A stretch of 64,000 nt of DNA from Trachythela sp. YZ-2020 (Eukaryota > Cnidaria > Anthozoa > Malacalcyonacea > Clavulariidae): the NCBI GenBank assembly GCA_016169945.1, contig JADLSH010000293.1, forward strand, positions 620,001 through 684,000, in the 5' to 3' direction. The position numbers and the translations under genes were made by a program. Under the pieces are notes generated by a model. It was not told the origin of the DNA, ran no database searches, and saw nothing but the letters and a program-made list of their open reading frames with translations. The stretch's first letter is position 1. Each line of letters starts with the position of its first letter. Of this stretch, positions 11,931 to 23,868 are shown piece by piece.

Positions 11931-12181
11931 CAATCGTGGACATAACAGTTGATAAAATTGCTTAAATTTTCCGGAACACACATTCGACTAACTTCATTAG
12001 GCTTTCGCCCCCCTCTCCCCCAACCAATGTTGCTATTATTATCCCCAGACTTAAAACGCAACATAACAACATTGTCTAGGGGGAAGGGGGGATATCCAAG
12101 GTCAAATACAGAAATTATAGTACAATTTATACTCTGACAGACGCATCTTGGAATTTTATTAACAAGTTATGTCCAGGATTG
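11931..12181. repeat. left 251-bp repeat of the composite insertion
   Basis: Bounded by CAATCGTGGACATAAC and its near complement GTTATGTCCAGGATTG. It contains a CCCCCCTCTCCCCC run and a GGGGGAAGGGGGG run that can pair. Nearly identical to 13595-13845. Confidence 0.85.
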
Positions 12182-12814
12182 TCTGAGAACGGACCTTGAA
12201 ATAGCGAGAATATGTTGGGTTATATTGACGATTTAAAGTCTGAATTACTCTGCTAAGCATTAGATTGTTATAAAACAGACCGTGTTTTAAAGATTTGAAA
12301 GGAATTGTGCGATTATTTATTTCTTAAGTGTTGCATAAACATATAATACGCGAAATTGACTGTTGAAATTAATAGGCAATAATAGCGCGCGTAAAAATTC
12401 TACTGTCAAGGTAATGAGCGTGCAGGGTAACTATTATCAATATCGTACATAGAATGTATGATCTGTCCTTATTTGGCAATTATCATCTTGCAGTGTAAGC
12501 CACTCTAATTTAAAGTCAATTTTAAGCATTTTTACCGACATTGCTGACGGGAAACTGAAGTAATTTGCATTATAGGCCTGTTAAATCTTGGTCGAAATCA
12601 CCATGTCTTAGTTTATACCGTTATATACAGCGTTTATAATAAGCATATAACTAGAGTTTAAAAGCATTTGTAGGATATAAAACAGAACTTGCTATGTACC
12701 AGTGCATTATCAATTCGAATAACTTAGGATATATGAGTTTGTGCGAACATATATCCGTAGCAAAAGTCGAATGTAATATGATGCGCACTTCATTGAGACT
12801 CAATGGATAATAAC

Positions 12815-13210
12815 CCGACGGTTAACCGCACGGTTAACCATAGCTAAATCTTAATTATATTTAAAGCAATGTTATAAATGTATACCTTTTGGGACTTGAT
12901 TCTTTTATTAGATATAAAGGAACCCTTAAGAAACGTTTTAGGAGCAATTACTGTTACCATTGGCGTATTCCAACGGTTAACCACGGTTAACCACTATTTT
13001 GTATATATAATTGAGTCTTTAGTATATTTAAATTACAGTGGTTAACCGTGGTTAACTCATAGTTGTGAACACTTTATTCTTTTCCATGGTTAACACTATG
13101 TTTAGAAACAGCACAATATGCTAAAATGCAGGCACATTTATCGCCACAAAGTCACAATTTCTCATTATTGCTCATGGTTAACCGTGAGTTAACTGTGGTT
13201 AACCGTTCAG
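12815..13210. repeat. cluster of GGTTAACC palindromes inside the insertion
   Basis: GGTTAACC or a one-base variant occurs about ten times in 400 bases, often in pairs, for example ACGGTTAACCGCACGGTTAA near 12817 and GGTTAACCACGGTTAACCAC near 12975. Spacing is irregular, so this is not a plain tandem repeat. Confidence 0.75.
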
Positions 13211-13594
13211 CGCCACTGGATACCAGTAGGTCTTATTCGCCCCAAAATGCGATTTATGTCCACTTTATATTTACAAAGCATCCCAATTAACGGCAAAACA
13301 CAGATATTAAATTCTCCTGATACATTTCTTACAAAGTATTTTTAACCTTTAGGTTTATGTACTGCATACGCATGTACTTGCACTAAAGACGCTCGTGAGC
13401 AATATTTTGTCAAATTCACATATATAGTCTTTATCAGCATTGCCTTTGCTTAAGCATAAAAAATAGTTCAAAAACTTAAAGGTTAGCATCATTTGAAAGC
13501 TTAGTGATCTGTCCTTAAACAAATGTGTGAAATGGACCTTACGATTATCGGTAACTGATTGCGTGTCACTTCGAAAACTGCAATGTATCACAGA

Positions 13595-13845
13595 CAATCG
13601 TGGACATAACAGTTGATAAAATTGCTTAAATTTTCCGGAACACACATTCGACTAACTTCATTAGGCTTTCGCCCCCCTCTCCCCCAAACAATGTTGCTAT
13701 TATTATCCCCAGACTTAAAACGCAACATAACAACATTGTCTAGGGGGAAGGGGGGATATCCAAGGTCAAATACAGAAATTATGGTACAATTTATACTCTG
13801 ACAGACGCATCTTGGAATTTTATTAACAAGTTATGTCCAGGATTG
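13595..13845. repeat. right 251-bp repeat of the composite insertion
   Basis: Direct copy of 11931-12181. Its inner flank ACAGACAATCG is the inverse of the inner flank of the left copy (GGATTGTCTG), so the two repeats were in near-mirror contexts. Confidence 0.85.
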
Positions 13846-14425
13846 CTGATCCAACTCAAACGGGCCAGTATTCCTCGGAATGATCTGGTTCTATTTTATG
13901 TTACATGTATTCGATCTGTTATCGACTATGGTATCCCTGTCATTTACTATTCGTTGCCAAAATACTTGCGTTCCGAATTGGAAAGATTACAAAAAAGAGC
14001 TATTAGAATTATCTGTCCAAATACTAATTACGAAGACGCTTTAATTAGTTGTGGATTGGAGTCACTGTCTGTTCATCATGAAAATATTTGCACTAGTTTA
14101 TTTCAAACAGTAGTTGCTGATGAAAATCATAAGTTACGAAGTTTACTGCCACCTACACATACTTCTTTTTATGATTTAAGAAACGATAGGAAATTTGAAA
14201 TTCCTAGATGTAACACTAATCGTTTTCAAACTAATGACTTAATATTTTTAATAATTTTAAATTTTATAGTATATTAAAGTAATAAACATCTTGTATATAT
14301 AATATTTATATGGAATGTCATTATAATGGCTTGATAAACTCTTCTTTTATATTCTTGTAATTAGTTGAATTTTCTTGTAAAAAAAATACGCAATTCAGCC
14401 TATGGCTGCGAAGTATTTTATTAAA
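13846..14425 (+). pseudogene. 3' end of the split LINE: C-terminal domain and 3' UTR
   Basis: The frame continues directly from the 5' half: IQLKRASIPRNDLVLFYVT, then SVIDYGIPVIYYSLPKYL and LERLQKRAIRII, the standard C-terminal region of CR1/L2-style LINEs (an R..L.SVIDYG element followed by LE..QKRA). A stop falls at about 14275. The 3' UTR ends in CAATTCAGCCTATGGCTGCG, resembling the conserved LINE 3' tail recognised by the reverse transcriptase, then the ATCT repeats. Confidence 0.85.
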
Positions 14426-14455
14426 TCTATCTATCTATCTATCTATCTATCTATT
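14426..14455. repeat. (ATCT)n LINE 3' tail
   Basis: About seven ATCT units follow the LINE 3' UTR, the short simple-repeat terminus typical of L2/CR1-style elements in place of poly(A). Confidence 0.85.
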
Positions 14456-15647
14456 ATATATAGCTCAGCGTTACTGACCCGTTTTGGGGTCAGTAAAATT
14501 TGGCGCGCTGCAAGTTGGAAAAGTCCCTCGTCTCAAATCGCGCACTTCCGCAAATTCCTTACTCTTTCGCAAATACTTCCTTGAAAATTCCTTCGTTATA
14601 AAGACGATCCTAAAGACTAGGGACTTTGAGAAAGTCTACACCAAACCATGCGGTCAAAGACTCAAAATTTCGACATAACAATTTGTGTTAATACTCTTGT
14701 GTAGTATTAATATTTGGTTTGGTCGATAAAAATACATCCGCAATACCTTGGCTGATACAAATATTACAACAAATGCCAATATAACGACTATAATTATAAT
14801 AATATAACTGACCTTTTCACCAACCGCAAATATATGCTAAATTTGCTAATTCAGTCAAGCGGCTTTTACCGGCGTGAAATAGACACACTTTGAACTTAGT
14901 AATACTCAGTAATAGTATTAGTATCACACTATGAAGTATAAACTAATATAAATAGAATCTCTTTTAATACCTTATCGCTGTACACTTCTTATTTTGTTGA
15001 CGAGCAACTCTGGGTATGAAAATTTCTGCGCCAAAATCTCTCGACAGACTGATATCGGTGTCATTGATAGCATCTAAAAGCTCTTGGACAGATCTTGTAT
15101 CCAAAGCGTGCATTATACTCGATACTCAAACCAATTTGAACCTTTGCGGTCAAGTAGCAATCAGAAAGACTTTATTTTCATTTCGTATTGACTGAAGACT
15201 GCTGAATACCCCAAGGAGCGACTGCTGAATACAGAATACCCCAAGGAGCGAATTAGTCAAGATGAGTCAAACAAATCGAGCCAATGAGAAAGGACAAAAT
15301 TTCTTTAACCAGCCAATCAGAAAGCTCGAATATTGCCCAAATGAGTCAGACCCCCTCAAACTTTAGTCAAAATGCAAGTGGACCAATGAAATGCCTGGAA
15401 TCCGCCTCAGATTAACCTAAACTCAAGCAGATAACCGCTATTTTGACTTTTTTACTGCAGGCTCGGCCGCTGCACGAAATTGATAACTGGAGTATTTTTG
15501 AATATTAAGTACTTCCCTGTCGCTGCATGAAATATTAAAACTGGACTATGTATTTTTATATCTGCGCAATTTTTACCTTAGTCGCGTGACTAGTTTGACT
15601 ACCCCTAGATCCGACCCTGAAAACAACTAACCGGTCATGTTTCTACT
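14456..15647. other. intergenic, with one hairpin and one short duplication
   Basis: TACTGACCC (14472-14480) pairs perfectly with GGGTCAGTA (14487-14495) around a 6-base loop. At 15199-15250 a block of about 22 bases containing CCAAGGAGCGA is duplicated in tandem. Otherwise no gene is seen. Confidence 0.55.
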
Positions 15648-17410
15648 ATGCGAACTCAAGTGAATCTCGCCGGATCCTATTACGCTGTGAACACATATCA
15701 GAAAATCCTGGTCCTATTACTAAACAGAAATCAGTTAATTGCGACAAATACGAAAAGACGGTTAAATCAATGCCATATTAAGTGTCTAAATATCAAATCA
15801 GCGAATAGTGATTGGATATGCCCTCAATGTGTAGGATCAGTTCTCCTTTTCCATGGTTGTTCTGATGCAAATATATTCGATGAAGGACTCGACATAACTG
15901 AATATAACACAACACCCGAACAAACATCCCTGGAAAATCTTCATATACTGCAAGAACAATCCAATAACGTTCGAGTCATGCACCTAAACACCCAAAGTAT
16001 GGCCTCGACATTCAATAAACTGTTAGCAACAATACATTTTTATCCTACGGATATTATAACGTTAAGTGAGACCTGGTTAAAGGATAATCCTGCGCTATAA
16101 TGTGGCCATACCTGGATATACTACAGTTATCCAAAATAGAGAATCAATAAGAGGCGGTGTTGGTGCTTATATCCGTGTGTCTATTAAGTTTAAACGCCAG
16201 AAAGATATCGAAAACCTTCAACCTGATCTTGAACACCTTTGGTTGGAAATCCCGGGCAAGAATAAATATAGCCGAGCACATATTGGAATCATGTACAGAT
16301 CTGCGCGCATCATAAGCTCCTCTGACTGGCTACAAAGGCTGGAAGTTCTTCTTAGCCACATTACAGTCACTTGGGATGGCTTGCTTATATTGACAGGAGA
16401 TATGAACATTGATATGTTACAGCCCTCAAACACGCTTACCAAACAATATCTGACAATCTTGGATATATTTGACTTGAAGCAAGTGATTGATAAACCTACT
16501 CGTCTGACAAAAAGGTCTAAGACATTAATTGCCCACATACTGACTAATGCTCCACAGATAATTACTTATACTGGTATACTGCCCTGCTCAATAATCAGTG
16601 ACCATGATGGAATTTACGCTTGTGTTAACGTGCGTGCATCGCGTTTCCAGCCTCGGTACAAGTACATTAGAAATATAAAAAAGTTTAATGAAAAAGCCTT
16701 TCTATAAGATTTCTCCACCCTTCCTCTGTCAGTCATAGATTACAATGATGACCCTGACGACCACTTACAGACCGTTAATTAACTTTTTAGAGAATGTTTG
16801 GAGATAAATGCTCCTCTCAGAAGAGTCCGCATCACACGTCCTCCGGCTCTGTGGATAAAGTGCCCCTTAATACAAGATCTTCAACATCAAAGAGACACCT
16901 TACGACAAGAAGCGCACAGTACAAACTCAGACGAAAGCTGGTGTAAATTTCGAGCTGTTAGGAACAAGCTTAAAGTGGCTATAAGAACTGCACGTAAAAC
17001 TTTAATCGAGACGGCCCTGTCTTCAAAGAGATCACGTGATGTATGGCGCATTATCCACAGGATCCTTAAACCTAATCCGAAGCCACTCCACATGGATCCT
17101 GACATTTTCAACACTCACGTTGTCACCACTGCCCAGAGGACATTCAAAACGTCAGCGATTCCGATTTAACAACTTATCAAGTATATTGATAACTTTCCTG
17201 ACCCTCATTCAGCCAAGCCTGGTTTCCATCTCAAACCAGTTGTACGTGAAGATATTCTGAGTGCTATTAAATGCTTACGATCCGACTGCTCAACTGGCGG
17301 AGACCAAATAGTAGTAACATTTGTAAAGTTGACTGCTGACTACTTAGCTGGTCCTTTGATGAACATTATTAATATCTGCATTGAGAATAATCAATTCCCT
17401 AAACACTAAA
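15648..17410 (+). pseudogene. PHD-bearing APE LINE, ORF with finger, endonuclease and start of RT
   Basis: The first frame contains CHIKCLNIKS...WICPQC, the second half of a PHD-type zinc finger as found at the N-terminus of some CR1/L2 LINE proteins. Then VMHLNTQSM and TLSETWLKDNPAL start the endonuclease. A stop and frame change at about 16100 lead to IPGYTTVIQNRESIRGGVGA, LLILTGDMNIDML (GDxN element) and ISDHDGIYACV (SDH). After further stops at 16706 and 16780 come a basic helical linker and, from about 17220, GFHLKPVVREDILSAIKCL and STGGDQI from the front of the reverse transcriptase. The element is truncated in the RT domain at about 17410, so its 3' end is missing. Unlike usual LINE decay, this is a 3' loss. 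Confidence 0.85.
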
Positions 17411-18026
17411 TATCGAAAAAGTTGCAAAACCCCATTGGCTTAAAATATATATACGTCAGAATGCCATTAAATTACAAAAGAATGATGATATAAAATACCA
17501 GTGCGAAAATCAATTTCTCAATAAAATGCGCTCGAAAAACTTGTGAGTTTAGTCTCAACATTTGAGAGTCGCACTAAAAGGAATATATCTTGAGTCCTTA
17601 CATATTAATTTGTCATAAGAATTAAATTAAACAACACATGAAAATCAATTTAACATTATTTTTATTAATAAGTTTAAAAATATAAATTCTGAACTCCAGT
17701 ATTTGGATGCTTACTTTAAATTATGTTTTTGTGTTTTTGCACCATTTCTTATGCAGTTTCCCCCCTTCAATTTCAACTCACAAGCCCGCTCTCACCAGTC
17801 CTCAGCCACATCACTCACATCTCAGCGGGCTATGAGAGCGTTTCTCCGCTCGGGTTTAAAGCGCACAGGTTTTGTCATATCTATCTTCCATATATCAGTA
17901 ACCGTGAGTTACCCCCTAAGCCCCATCTACTAATGCGGCCTGAACGAGTAGGTCTGATAGGCATAATTTGAACTATTAATCTCTAATATTTGTCTTCAAA
18001 TGGTTTTTGGTTTAAAGAGAAATGCC
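17411..18026. other. no gene seen
   Basis: AT-rich, with short overlapping frames at 17703-17971 that read the same bases in two frames and have no motif. Confidence 0.5.
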
Positions 18027-18530
18027 TTAACCGTTGGTGGCCAAAAAATATTGGAGACTTATACAATAAGCTGTGTAACAACACCCTGAAAAATCCACGG
18101 TTAGGCCCCACAAATCTACTACACGTTCAGAAGGGCTTACATCATCCATAAACGTCACAGAGATTTTATGACATGGAACAAATCTAATGCAATCTAGAGC
18201 TCGCTTCGCACTATCGAAGATGTTGGTACGGAGAACATTAAACATAGTACTAACATTTACTTGCTGAGCTAATTCTAAGGACAAAGCTTTCAAAGAGGGG
18301 ATATTTGAACATGATCGTCATCCTTATTGGGCACAAACATTTCTACTGGATCATCAGAATTAATTTCTTCATTCCTATCGATAGTTCCCCATATTGATCA
18401 TCAACAATAAAAAATGAATCATACTGTACCTGTTGTCAACATTTTCCATTTCCAATGCCAAAGCAATGGCGGCATTCGTCTCAATTTGCTCAGTCTGCTC
18501 TGGCTTTGTGTTGGATAAAGTACAAACCAA
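18027..18530 (-). pseudogene. HECT-domain E3-like fragment, broken
   Basis: The minus strand carries ISVTFMDDVSPSERVVDLWG, which resembles the opening of a HECT domain as in G2E3-like proteins (SVxFxDDxxxSEGAVDLGG). It is preceded by helical sequence (LSLELAQQVNVSTMFNVL) and an acidic segment (EEINSDDPVEMFVPNKDD). A short possible intron (donor GTACAGT near 18430, acceptor ATCGATAG near 18375) would join upstream KPEQTEQIETNAAIALALEM to the acidic segment. A one-base shift occurs near 18292. Gly-to-Trp and other changes, and the absence of the HECT catalytic cysteine region, make this a relic. HECT/G2E3-like fragments are often multicopy in cnidarians. Confidence 0.5.
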
Positions 18531-19731
18531 CAACATGTTTCTGGGTCTTAATCATAGATCGATGGCGTACGACCTTTCAATTTTGCCTTAACTTAAATTG
18601 AGTGGACTTTCATTATTATCACTCTAATTTTAACTATAAAATGCTTCTTTTAATAGCGAAATTTTATAGGTATACAAATCTGTTCAGAGTACAAAAGGTC
18701 ATAGCTTTCTATGGTTTCTACTTCTCTCTTGTTGTTAGATTTCAGTTTATCAAATGCGGCTTACAGCAGTTCTTTCCTATCACATCACTTCTCCGCCCTT
18801 TCATAAATGTTTAAACATTTGTAATTATTCAGTTCAACAACTTACTGATATTCTATGTCTATGAATATGATAATATTTTTGAACTATTGTTTGTACAAAC
18901 GGCGAGCGGTTGCTGCATGCACGTATTTCTAGTTTGATAATTGACACATACATTCGATGTTATTTTTGTCCAGGCATTCATCATTTGTATCTTTTTGACA
19001 CATCTCCTCATGCAGCTGTTTAATTTTTTGGAATCCTAAAATTCTACTAGATGTATACGTGCGAGCAGGTTGGTAAACTTACTTGTTGTTCCAGAGCCTA
19101 CATTTGCTTTATTGATTTGAACCACATACTTGACAAAACTTCTACGATGTCAGCCAATAATGTTGAACAACCGCCATGTTTACGCTTATTGTATGTGGTC
19201 GCGGCAAAAGGTGCGAAATGAAAAATTTTGATGGCTTTTTATTTTATCATTTTAAACCACGAATATAATACAAAAAAGTCAAACAGCAACGACTTCCTTG
19301 GCATTACGAATGGTAGATTGTAATAAGCAAACAATGATTTCGAAATGAAGGGACAATAAGACCGAAGAAATTGATAGATAACGATAGGTAAAAAGCTATC
19401 CAATGTGTTTCAAAACCGAGACTGATATCGAAGACAACGAAAGAGACTTGTTTATAGTAGAAGTTCGGGGCCTGTTCTTTGTTAATAAAGAACTGGTTGC
19501 CTTCATCTTTCGGTAGAATATAATTGACGTTCGCATTCAACGATGAAACATTAGAGACAAATTGGCCTATGCGGGCAATTTCGGTGTTGAGAATCTTTTA
19601 AATTTCAATTTACATTACCAAAAATACATAGCTAAATAAAATGGACCAGTCCTAGATTGAAATAAAAATATCTCTATTTCAAGTCAAGTGTTTGTTTTGA
19701 TAAATCACTTCTTTAAATGCAAAACACTTAC
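18531..19731. other. non-coding, intron or flank
   Basis: No exon or repeat recognised. If the receptor gene is transcribed from the minus strand, this lies 3' of the YWTD exon and should contain its next intron. Confidence 0.45.
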
Positions 19732-20110
19732 CCCACGATGGGATCCACAGCTATCAAGTATGGATTATCAGTGTTGATCAGCACCCTGCCATCTTTGCCG
19801 TCTAAAGTCGCCACGTGAATCTTATTTCCATTCTCATCGCTCCAGAATATACGGCGTCCTATCCAATCAATTGTTAGACGTGCATTCGCGTCAACATTTT
19901 CCACAGCAATTTCTTTACCAGTACCGTCATAATTCGCCCGATAAATGCGTTCTTTTTCGGTAAAGTACATTTTCTTACCCACCGTATCAATGTCCAACCC
20001 AAAACGATTTTCGAGTCCAGAGATGAGGTCTGCTGAATCACGTGTTTTCAAATCAATTGCTTGGATTTCACTGCGGGTGCGGCAAATTATGTACGGCTCA
20101 GGGTAGAGAC
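19732..20110 (-). CDS. LDL-receptor class B (YWTD) exon of an LDLR/LRP-like receptor
   Basis: The minus strand has an acceptor TTTTTACAG before 20110 and a donor GGG|GTAAGTG after 19732, giving a 379-base internal exon. It encodes YIICRTRSEIQAIDLKTRD, RFGLDIDTVGKKMYFTE, IYRANYDGTGKEI, TIDWIGRRIFWSDENGNKI and YLIAVDPIVG. These are two to three blades of a six-bladed YWTD propeller; the TIDWIGRRIFWSD blade is close to the family consensus. Such propellers bind and release ligands on the outside of the cell membrane. The exon enters in phase 1: its first bases GT need a G, which the EGF exon at 40600-40722 supplies. No stop interrupts it, so it looks like a live host exon. Confidence 0.85.
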
Positions 20111-22439
20111 CTGTAAAAATTTAATGTCAAATGTATGTCAAATAGATTTGTGTTGCAGAAATTTTAAGTATGTTATAACCCTTTATTACACAATAGAATT
20201 ATCACCAATATCAATAGAAGTTTGACCCGTCCTACGCATAAATATGTTATAGTTGAACAAATGAAATAATTATTTGGCACTGCAGCTAAAGATATAGGGT
20301 TAACAACGTTGCTATGACTCGTTTCCCACTTTTAGTGCAGTTATATTTTAGCTGAATGTCTCTATGTGTGGCAATGTAGAGTGCAGCTATTTTCGAAAAT
20401 GTCGGTGAATTCTTGTAAGTGACGACTTGTAAAGTCTTTGGTCAGTTTTGACTCATGGATGCTCGAGATGCGCAGGACCCTTTGCTAGGCATATTATGCT
20501 ATAACTTGCACTACTCATTCACACATTATCTATTTTATATTCCTCCAGCATGCATTGCCCGCACATCTTTTTCAATAATAACCTATGAAGCCGCTCTCGA
20601 ATGCCTCGAGGGTTTGATTTTTAGCATATGTTTAATATGACATCTACTTTTCATTCTCTCTCACTGCGTTCATCCGAACGAAAAATATTTTATCAATTCG
20701 GCATACCTGATAAAACAACATGTTTTACAAAGGCAAGCCTGCTCTGACAGACAAGAATGTAGGCAACAAATATATTTGAGATTTTGCTACCTTTACAAGA
20801 TATTATCGTAATTACTCAACACATCCCTTATACAGACTGTACATTCTCCATGCCAGATTCGCTAGGCAATTGCGCTTTTAGAGGACGATTACTTGAGTAT
20901 AGAATATCGTTTAACACCAGTCACATAATTATGACTTTTGTTGTTAATGTTCACGTCTGTATTCTTGTTGAATGTACTGTACATACCAAAATGTATCAGG
21001 TTATAATACTAGGCCGTGAATTTGCATGCTATATAAACATGCAGTTCTAGAATTTAATTCTGTGTTTAATCGGTTCATGTTCTATCAAGGACCGCGGAGC
21101 ATTTTTTGTGTTGGAGGGGCTAAAGATCACCGAGGGCGCAGTGACTCTAATATCGAGGCGCAGGACCTTGAGTGGGGTTTGGGGCATGCTCCCCAAAATT
21201 TTTAAATTTACAGTCTCTAAAAGGCCATTTCATGCACTTTGGTGGAACATTTATGAGCAATGTCACAATAATTATTTCCAAATATTTGGTTGAACGAAAA
21301 ACTGCTGACCACGAAACATACCGATCTTATCTACGCAACGAATCATTGTGTACTGCCAGGACTGAGTTCGAGGAAGACAATAATAAAGTGCAGATTTAAT
21401 TTAATATCTAGACGTAGCAGAGATCTTGTATATATAATATTTTCTTCAGTTTAACTTCATACGATTGTAAAAAATACAAAATGTTTAACTATGTCTATTC
21501 TAATAGAAATCACAAGAAGTATGACAAATTAATGGGGGGAGGGGGGCTAAAGCCCCCTAATGACCAGGTGCAAGGCGTTTCTATGTTTTTGTAAGTGTTT
21601 TCAATGTTTCTTTTAGAGGAGGAGAGGTTGGAGATGCTTGTAGGAGGTAGAATTTTACAGTTTCCATAGTTTAACTAGTCGGGTGAAGTAGGGCGCTTTT
21701 AATGTGTTGGATTTGCGGAAGGGGACTTTAAGGGCGAGGGAAGGATTTTAACAGAAGCGAGTGCGACCTTTGCTGGAAAAAGAGACAAAGGTATTGACGT
21801 CCAAATCTGTGCTGCCATAAATTGCGTTGAAGAAGAACACCAAATCAGTAGTCTCTCTCTCATAGCAGAAGGGGAATAAATTCAGAATTATCAGACGTTG
21901 TTGGTATGTTAGTTCCCCACGCTTGGAATTTAGTATCCATGCGTTGGCTCTTATCTGGACGCTTTCCACTCTGGATCTGAGTTTACGGTGTGTGGAGAGC
22001 AGACTTCAGTTGCGTAACTTAATTAAGACTTAACGAGCATTTGATACAGCGTACTGTGTTGTTACTCAATAGAGGGCAAGTTAGTTTGAGCAGTCCAAGC
22101 ATCTTATTCGTTTTACCAGTGATTTTGTAGACAGCGTCAAGTCCAAGTTGCTAAACAAAGAAAAACCCAGTGGGAAAATCTGGAACGTGTACTCCATCCC
22201 ATGTTACAGCAAAATTTCTTGGAGTATAAAAGAGAACTTGTTGCTTGATTGGAAATTTTGTAGTATCTCACTGTAACGTACGCTGCTTCCCAATTCTTCT
22301 GTCCAAACCATTTAGCTATTTCTTTTACAAACTCTGTGCAATCAGGATGTTTCTGCATTATTGGCATGGTTCTCTGTCTTTTCTCCGCTTCTACTATGTT
22401 ATCAATTCATGCCCACCTTCTCTGTAGACCTACAGGTCT
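20111..22439. other. intron-like stretch, no exon seen
   Basis: G-rich blocks near 21105-21190 and 21535-21565 (GGAGGGGGGCTAAAGCCCCC) resemble the inner ends of non-autonomous hAT-like elements, but I could not define both termini. Open frames at 20784-21050 and 21748-21969 lack motifs. Confidence 0.4.
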
Positions 22440-22690
22440 CCTTTTCTTTCAGTTATTTTTCTTTTCCGATCTACCGATGTCAATGCATGGACATCGGCTC
22501 TTCTCTAGATCTACTGATCTCAATTCATGAACGTTACATCAGCTTTTCTCTAAATATACTGATATCTCAAATTCATGCATATCTCAAATTCAGCTTTCCT
22601 CTAGACTTTACTGATCTCTATATCTACTTATCTGAATTCATGCACATCAACTTTTCCCTGTTGTAATTGATCTCAAATCATGCACATCTG
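22440..22690. repeat. degenerate minisatellite, unit about 45-55 bp
   Basis: The block TTTCTCTAGATCTACTGATC followed by CAATTCATG and ACATC recurs four to five times with losses. Part of the receptor's long intron or its flank. Confidence 0.6.
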
Positions 22691-23344
22691 GCCAATTAAT
22701 TGTCATTCATGCCTTGTATAGGCTTGTATACAATTGATATGGAATTCAATGTTATTCCAAAATGTTATTCCAAAATTATGTTTGTATCATGGTTGTACCG
22801 CTCCATCGATTGATTGTATAATAGACCCATAAATTGATATGCCTGTTAACTACACGGTATTGATTATTGTAATCCATGAGTGAGCTCAATTAAAAGTCAA
22901 CTGTTCTGGTGAAAGTATGTTGTGACAACCTAGTCCTAACCGTATTGTATTAGCCGTGCTCTTCTTGCATAACCATGTCTACCAGTGATTGGGAATCAAC
23001 GTTTTTTGTTGACCATTGTATTTCCATTTCAAAATCCAGCTTCCAATAAACGAAATCGTGATATCTTGGTATATTTACTCCGAAATTCCAAACAGAATCA
23101 ATGTACATCCGATTCACAAAAATGTTTCGATACGGCATATCCATTTTAGAAAAACAATATTCTAACATTCTTTAAGTTCTTCAACTTAAACGTTTGTTAG
23201 AGGCATTTGTGTTCTTTTGTAGATATCATACAGTATTAGTCCTTTGTTGTTGAAAAGCTAAACTCTCGCCGCGACTGGTAGATAATGTACAGTTCAGGAT
23301 CTCTTACTTCCAAGAATCTTTCTCTGCAAAATTGTAATACCTCT
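22691..23344. other. no gene seen
   Basis: Unique AT-rich sequence. The minus frame 22950-23168 has no motif. Confidence 0.45.
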
Positions 23345-23483
23345 AATTGTTAGTCAAACCTAACCCCACCTAACACTAGCACAACCCTAACCTAACCCCC
23401 TAACCTAACCCTACCCTAACCTAAACCCCAAATAACACCCCAACACTCTTCTAACCTAACCTAACCTCCAACCCTAACACCGT
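23345..23483. repeat. interstitial telomere-like (CCTAAC)n tract
   Basis: About 140 bases are made of CCTAACC, CCCTAACC and CCTAACCCTA words with scattered changes. This is the C-strand of the TTAGGG telomeric repeat, decayed and interrupted. Confidence 0.8.
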
Positions 23484-23496
23484 GATATGTCTTATA

Positions 23497-23677
23497 CAGG
23501 GTGTGTCAAAACAACCGCTACCCTTAGAAATTAGAGGCTTTAGAAAAAGCCTCGATTTTGTACACTTGGGAATTTAAAATTGCTTATTTGCTTCTAATTG
23601 CATGCAAATATGCCAGACAAAGCGAAATTTCTAAAGTCTCTAATTTCTAAGGGTAGCGGTTTTTTTGAGACACCCTG
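23497..23677. mobile_element. 181-bp mariner-type MITE (CAGGGTGT ends, TA duplication)
   Basis: The ends CAGGGTGTGTCAAAACAACC and the inverse of GGTTTTTTTGAGACACCCTG pair over about 50 bases. TA flanks both sides (23495-23496 and 23678-23679). A TA target with CAGGGTGTCCC-like tips is characteristic of mariner-like non-autonomous elements. Its right half is found again at 29485-29572. Confidence 0.85.
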
Positions 23678-23748
23678 TATACTGTCCTATTGTTTTGGTG
23701 CAGACAATTATTTGTGGTCCAGGACATCCAGTATTAAGCAACAATATA

Positions 23749-23790
23749 CAGGGTGTCCCCCAAAAAAGTGACACTATAGAAATTATCTCA
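23749..23790. repeat. solitary MITE terminus
   Basis: CAGGGTGTCCCCCAAAAAAG preceded by TATA is another mariner-type left end. No matching right end was found nearby, so the copy is truncated. Confidence 0.6.
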
Positions 23791-23814
23791 TTGTTCTTAA
23801 ACCGCTCTTAAGGA

Positions 23815-23868
23815 AGGAACATTGCACTATTCTCACGCAATATTGCGCGACAATAGTGCAATGTTCCT
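23815..23868. repeat. 17-bp perfect stem with a palindromic loop
   Basis: AGGAACATTGCACTATT (23815-23831) pairs exactly with AATAGTGCAATGTTCCT (23852-23868). The 20-base loop holds a second palindrome, CGCAATATTGCG. It could form a cruciform or a hairpin RNA. No target duplication seen. Confidence 0.85.

Larger units (their letters stand above)
11931..13845. mobile_element. 1.9-kb composite insertion with identical 251-bp direct repeats
   Basis: The LINE reading frame stops at tattacct (11930) and resumes at ctgatccaac (13846); joined across a shared CT the LINE frame is restored. The insert begins and ends with 251-bp direct repeats (11931-12181 and 13595-13845) that differ at very few positions. 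Each repeat has its own short inverted ends (TGGACATAAC...GTTATGTCCA). LTRs of a mini-retroelement would explain the direct repeats and the TG...CA ends. However, the interior lacks a clear primer site or polypurine tract, and the target duplication is only 2 bp. Alternatively two copies of a 251-bp TIR element bracket 1.4 kb of passenger DNA. No coding capacity seen. Confidence 0.7.

Noticed and set aside
11931..13845. A plain LTR retrotransposon in miniature
   Set aside because: The 251-bp ends have TG...CA-like tips, but no primer-binding site follows the left one, no purine tract precedes the right one, and the target overlap is only CT. Kept open as composite.
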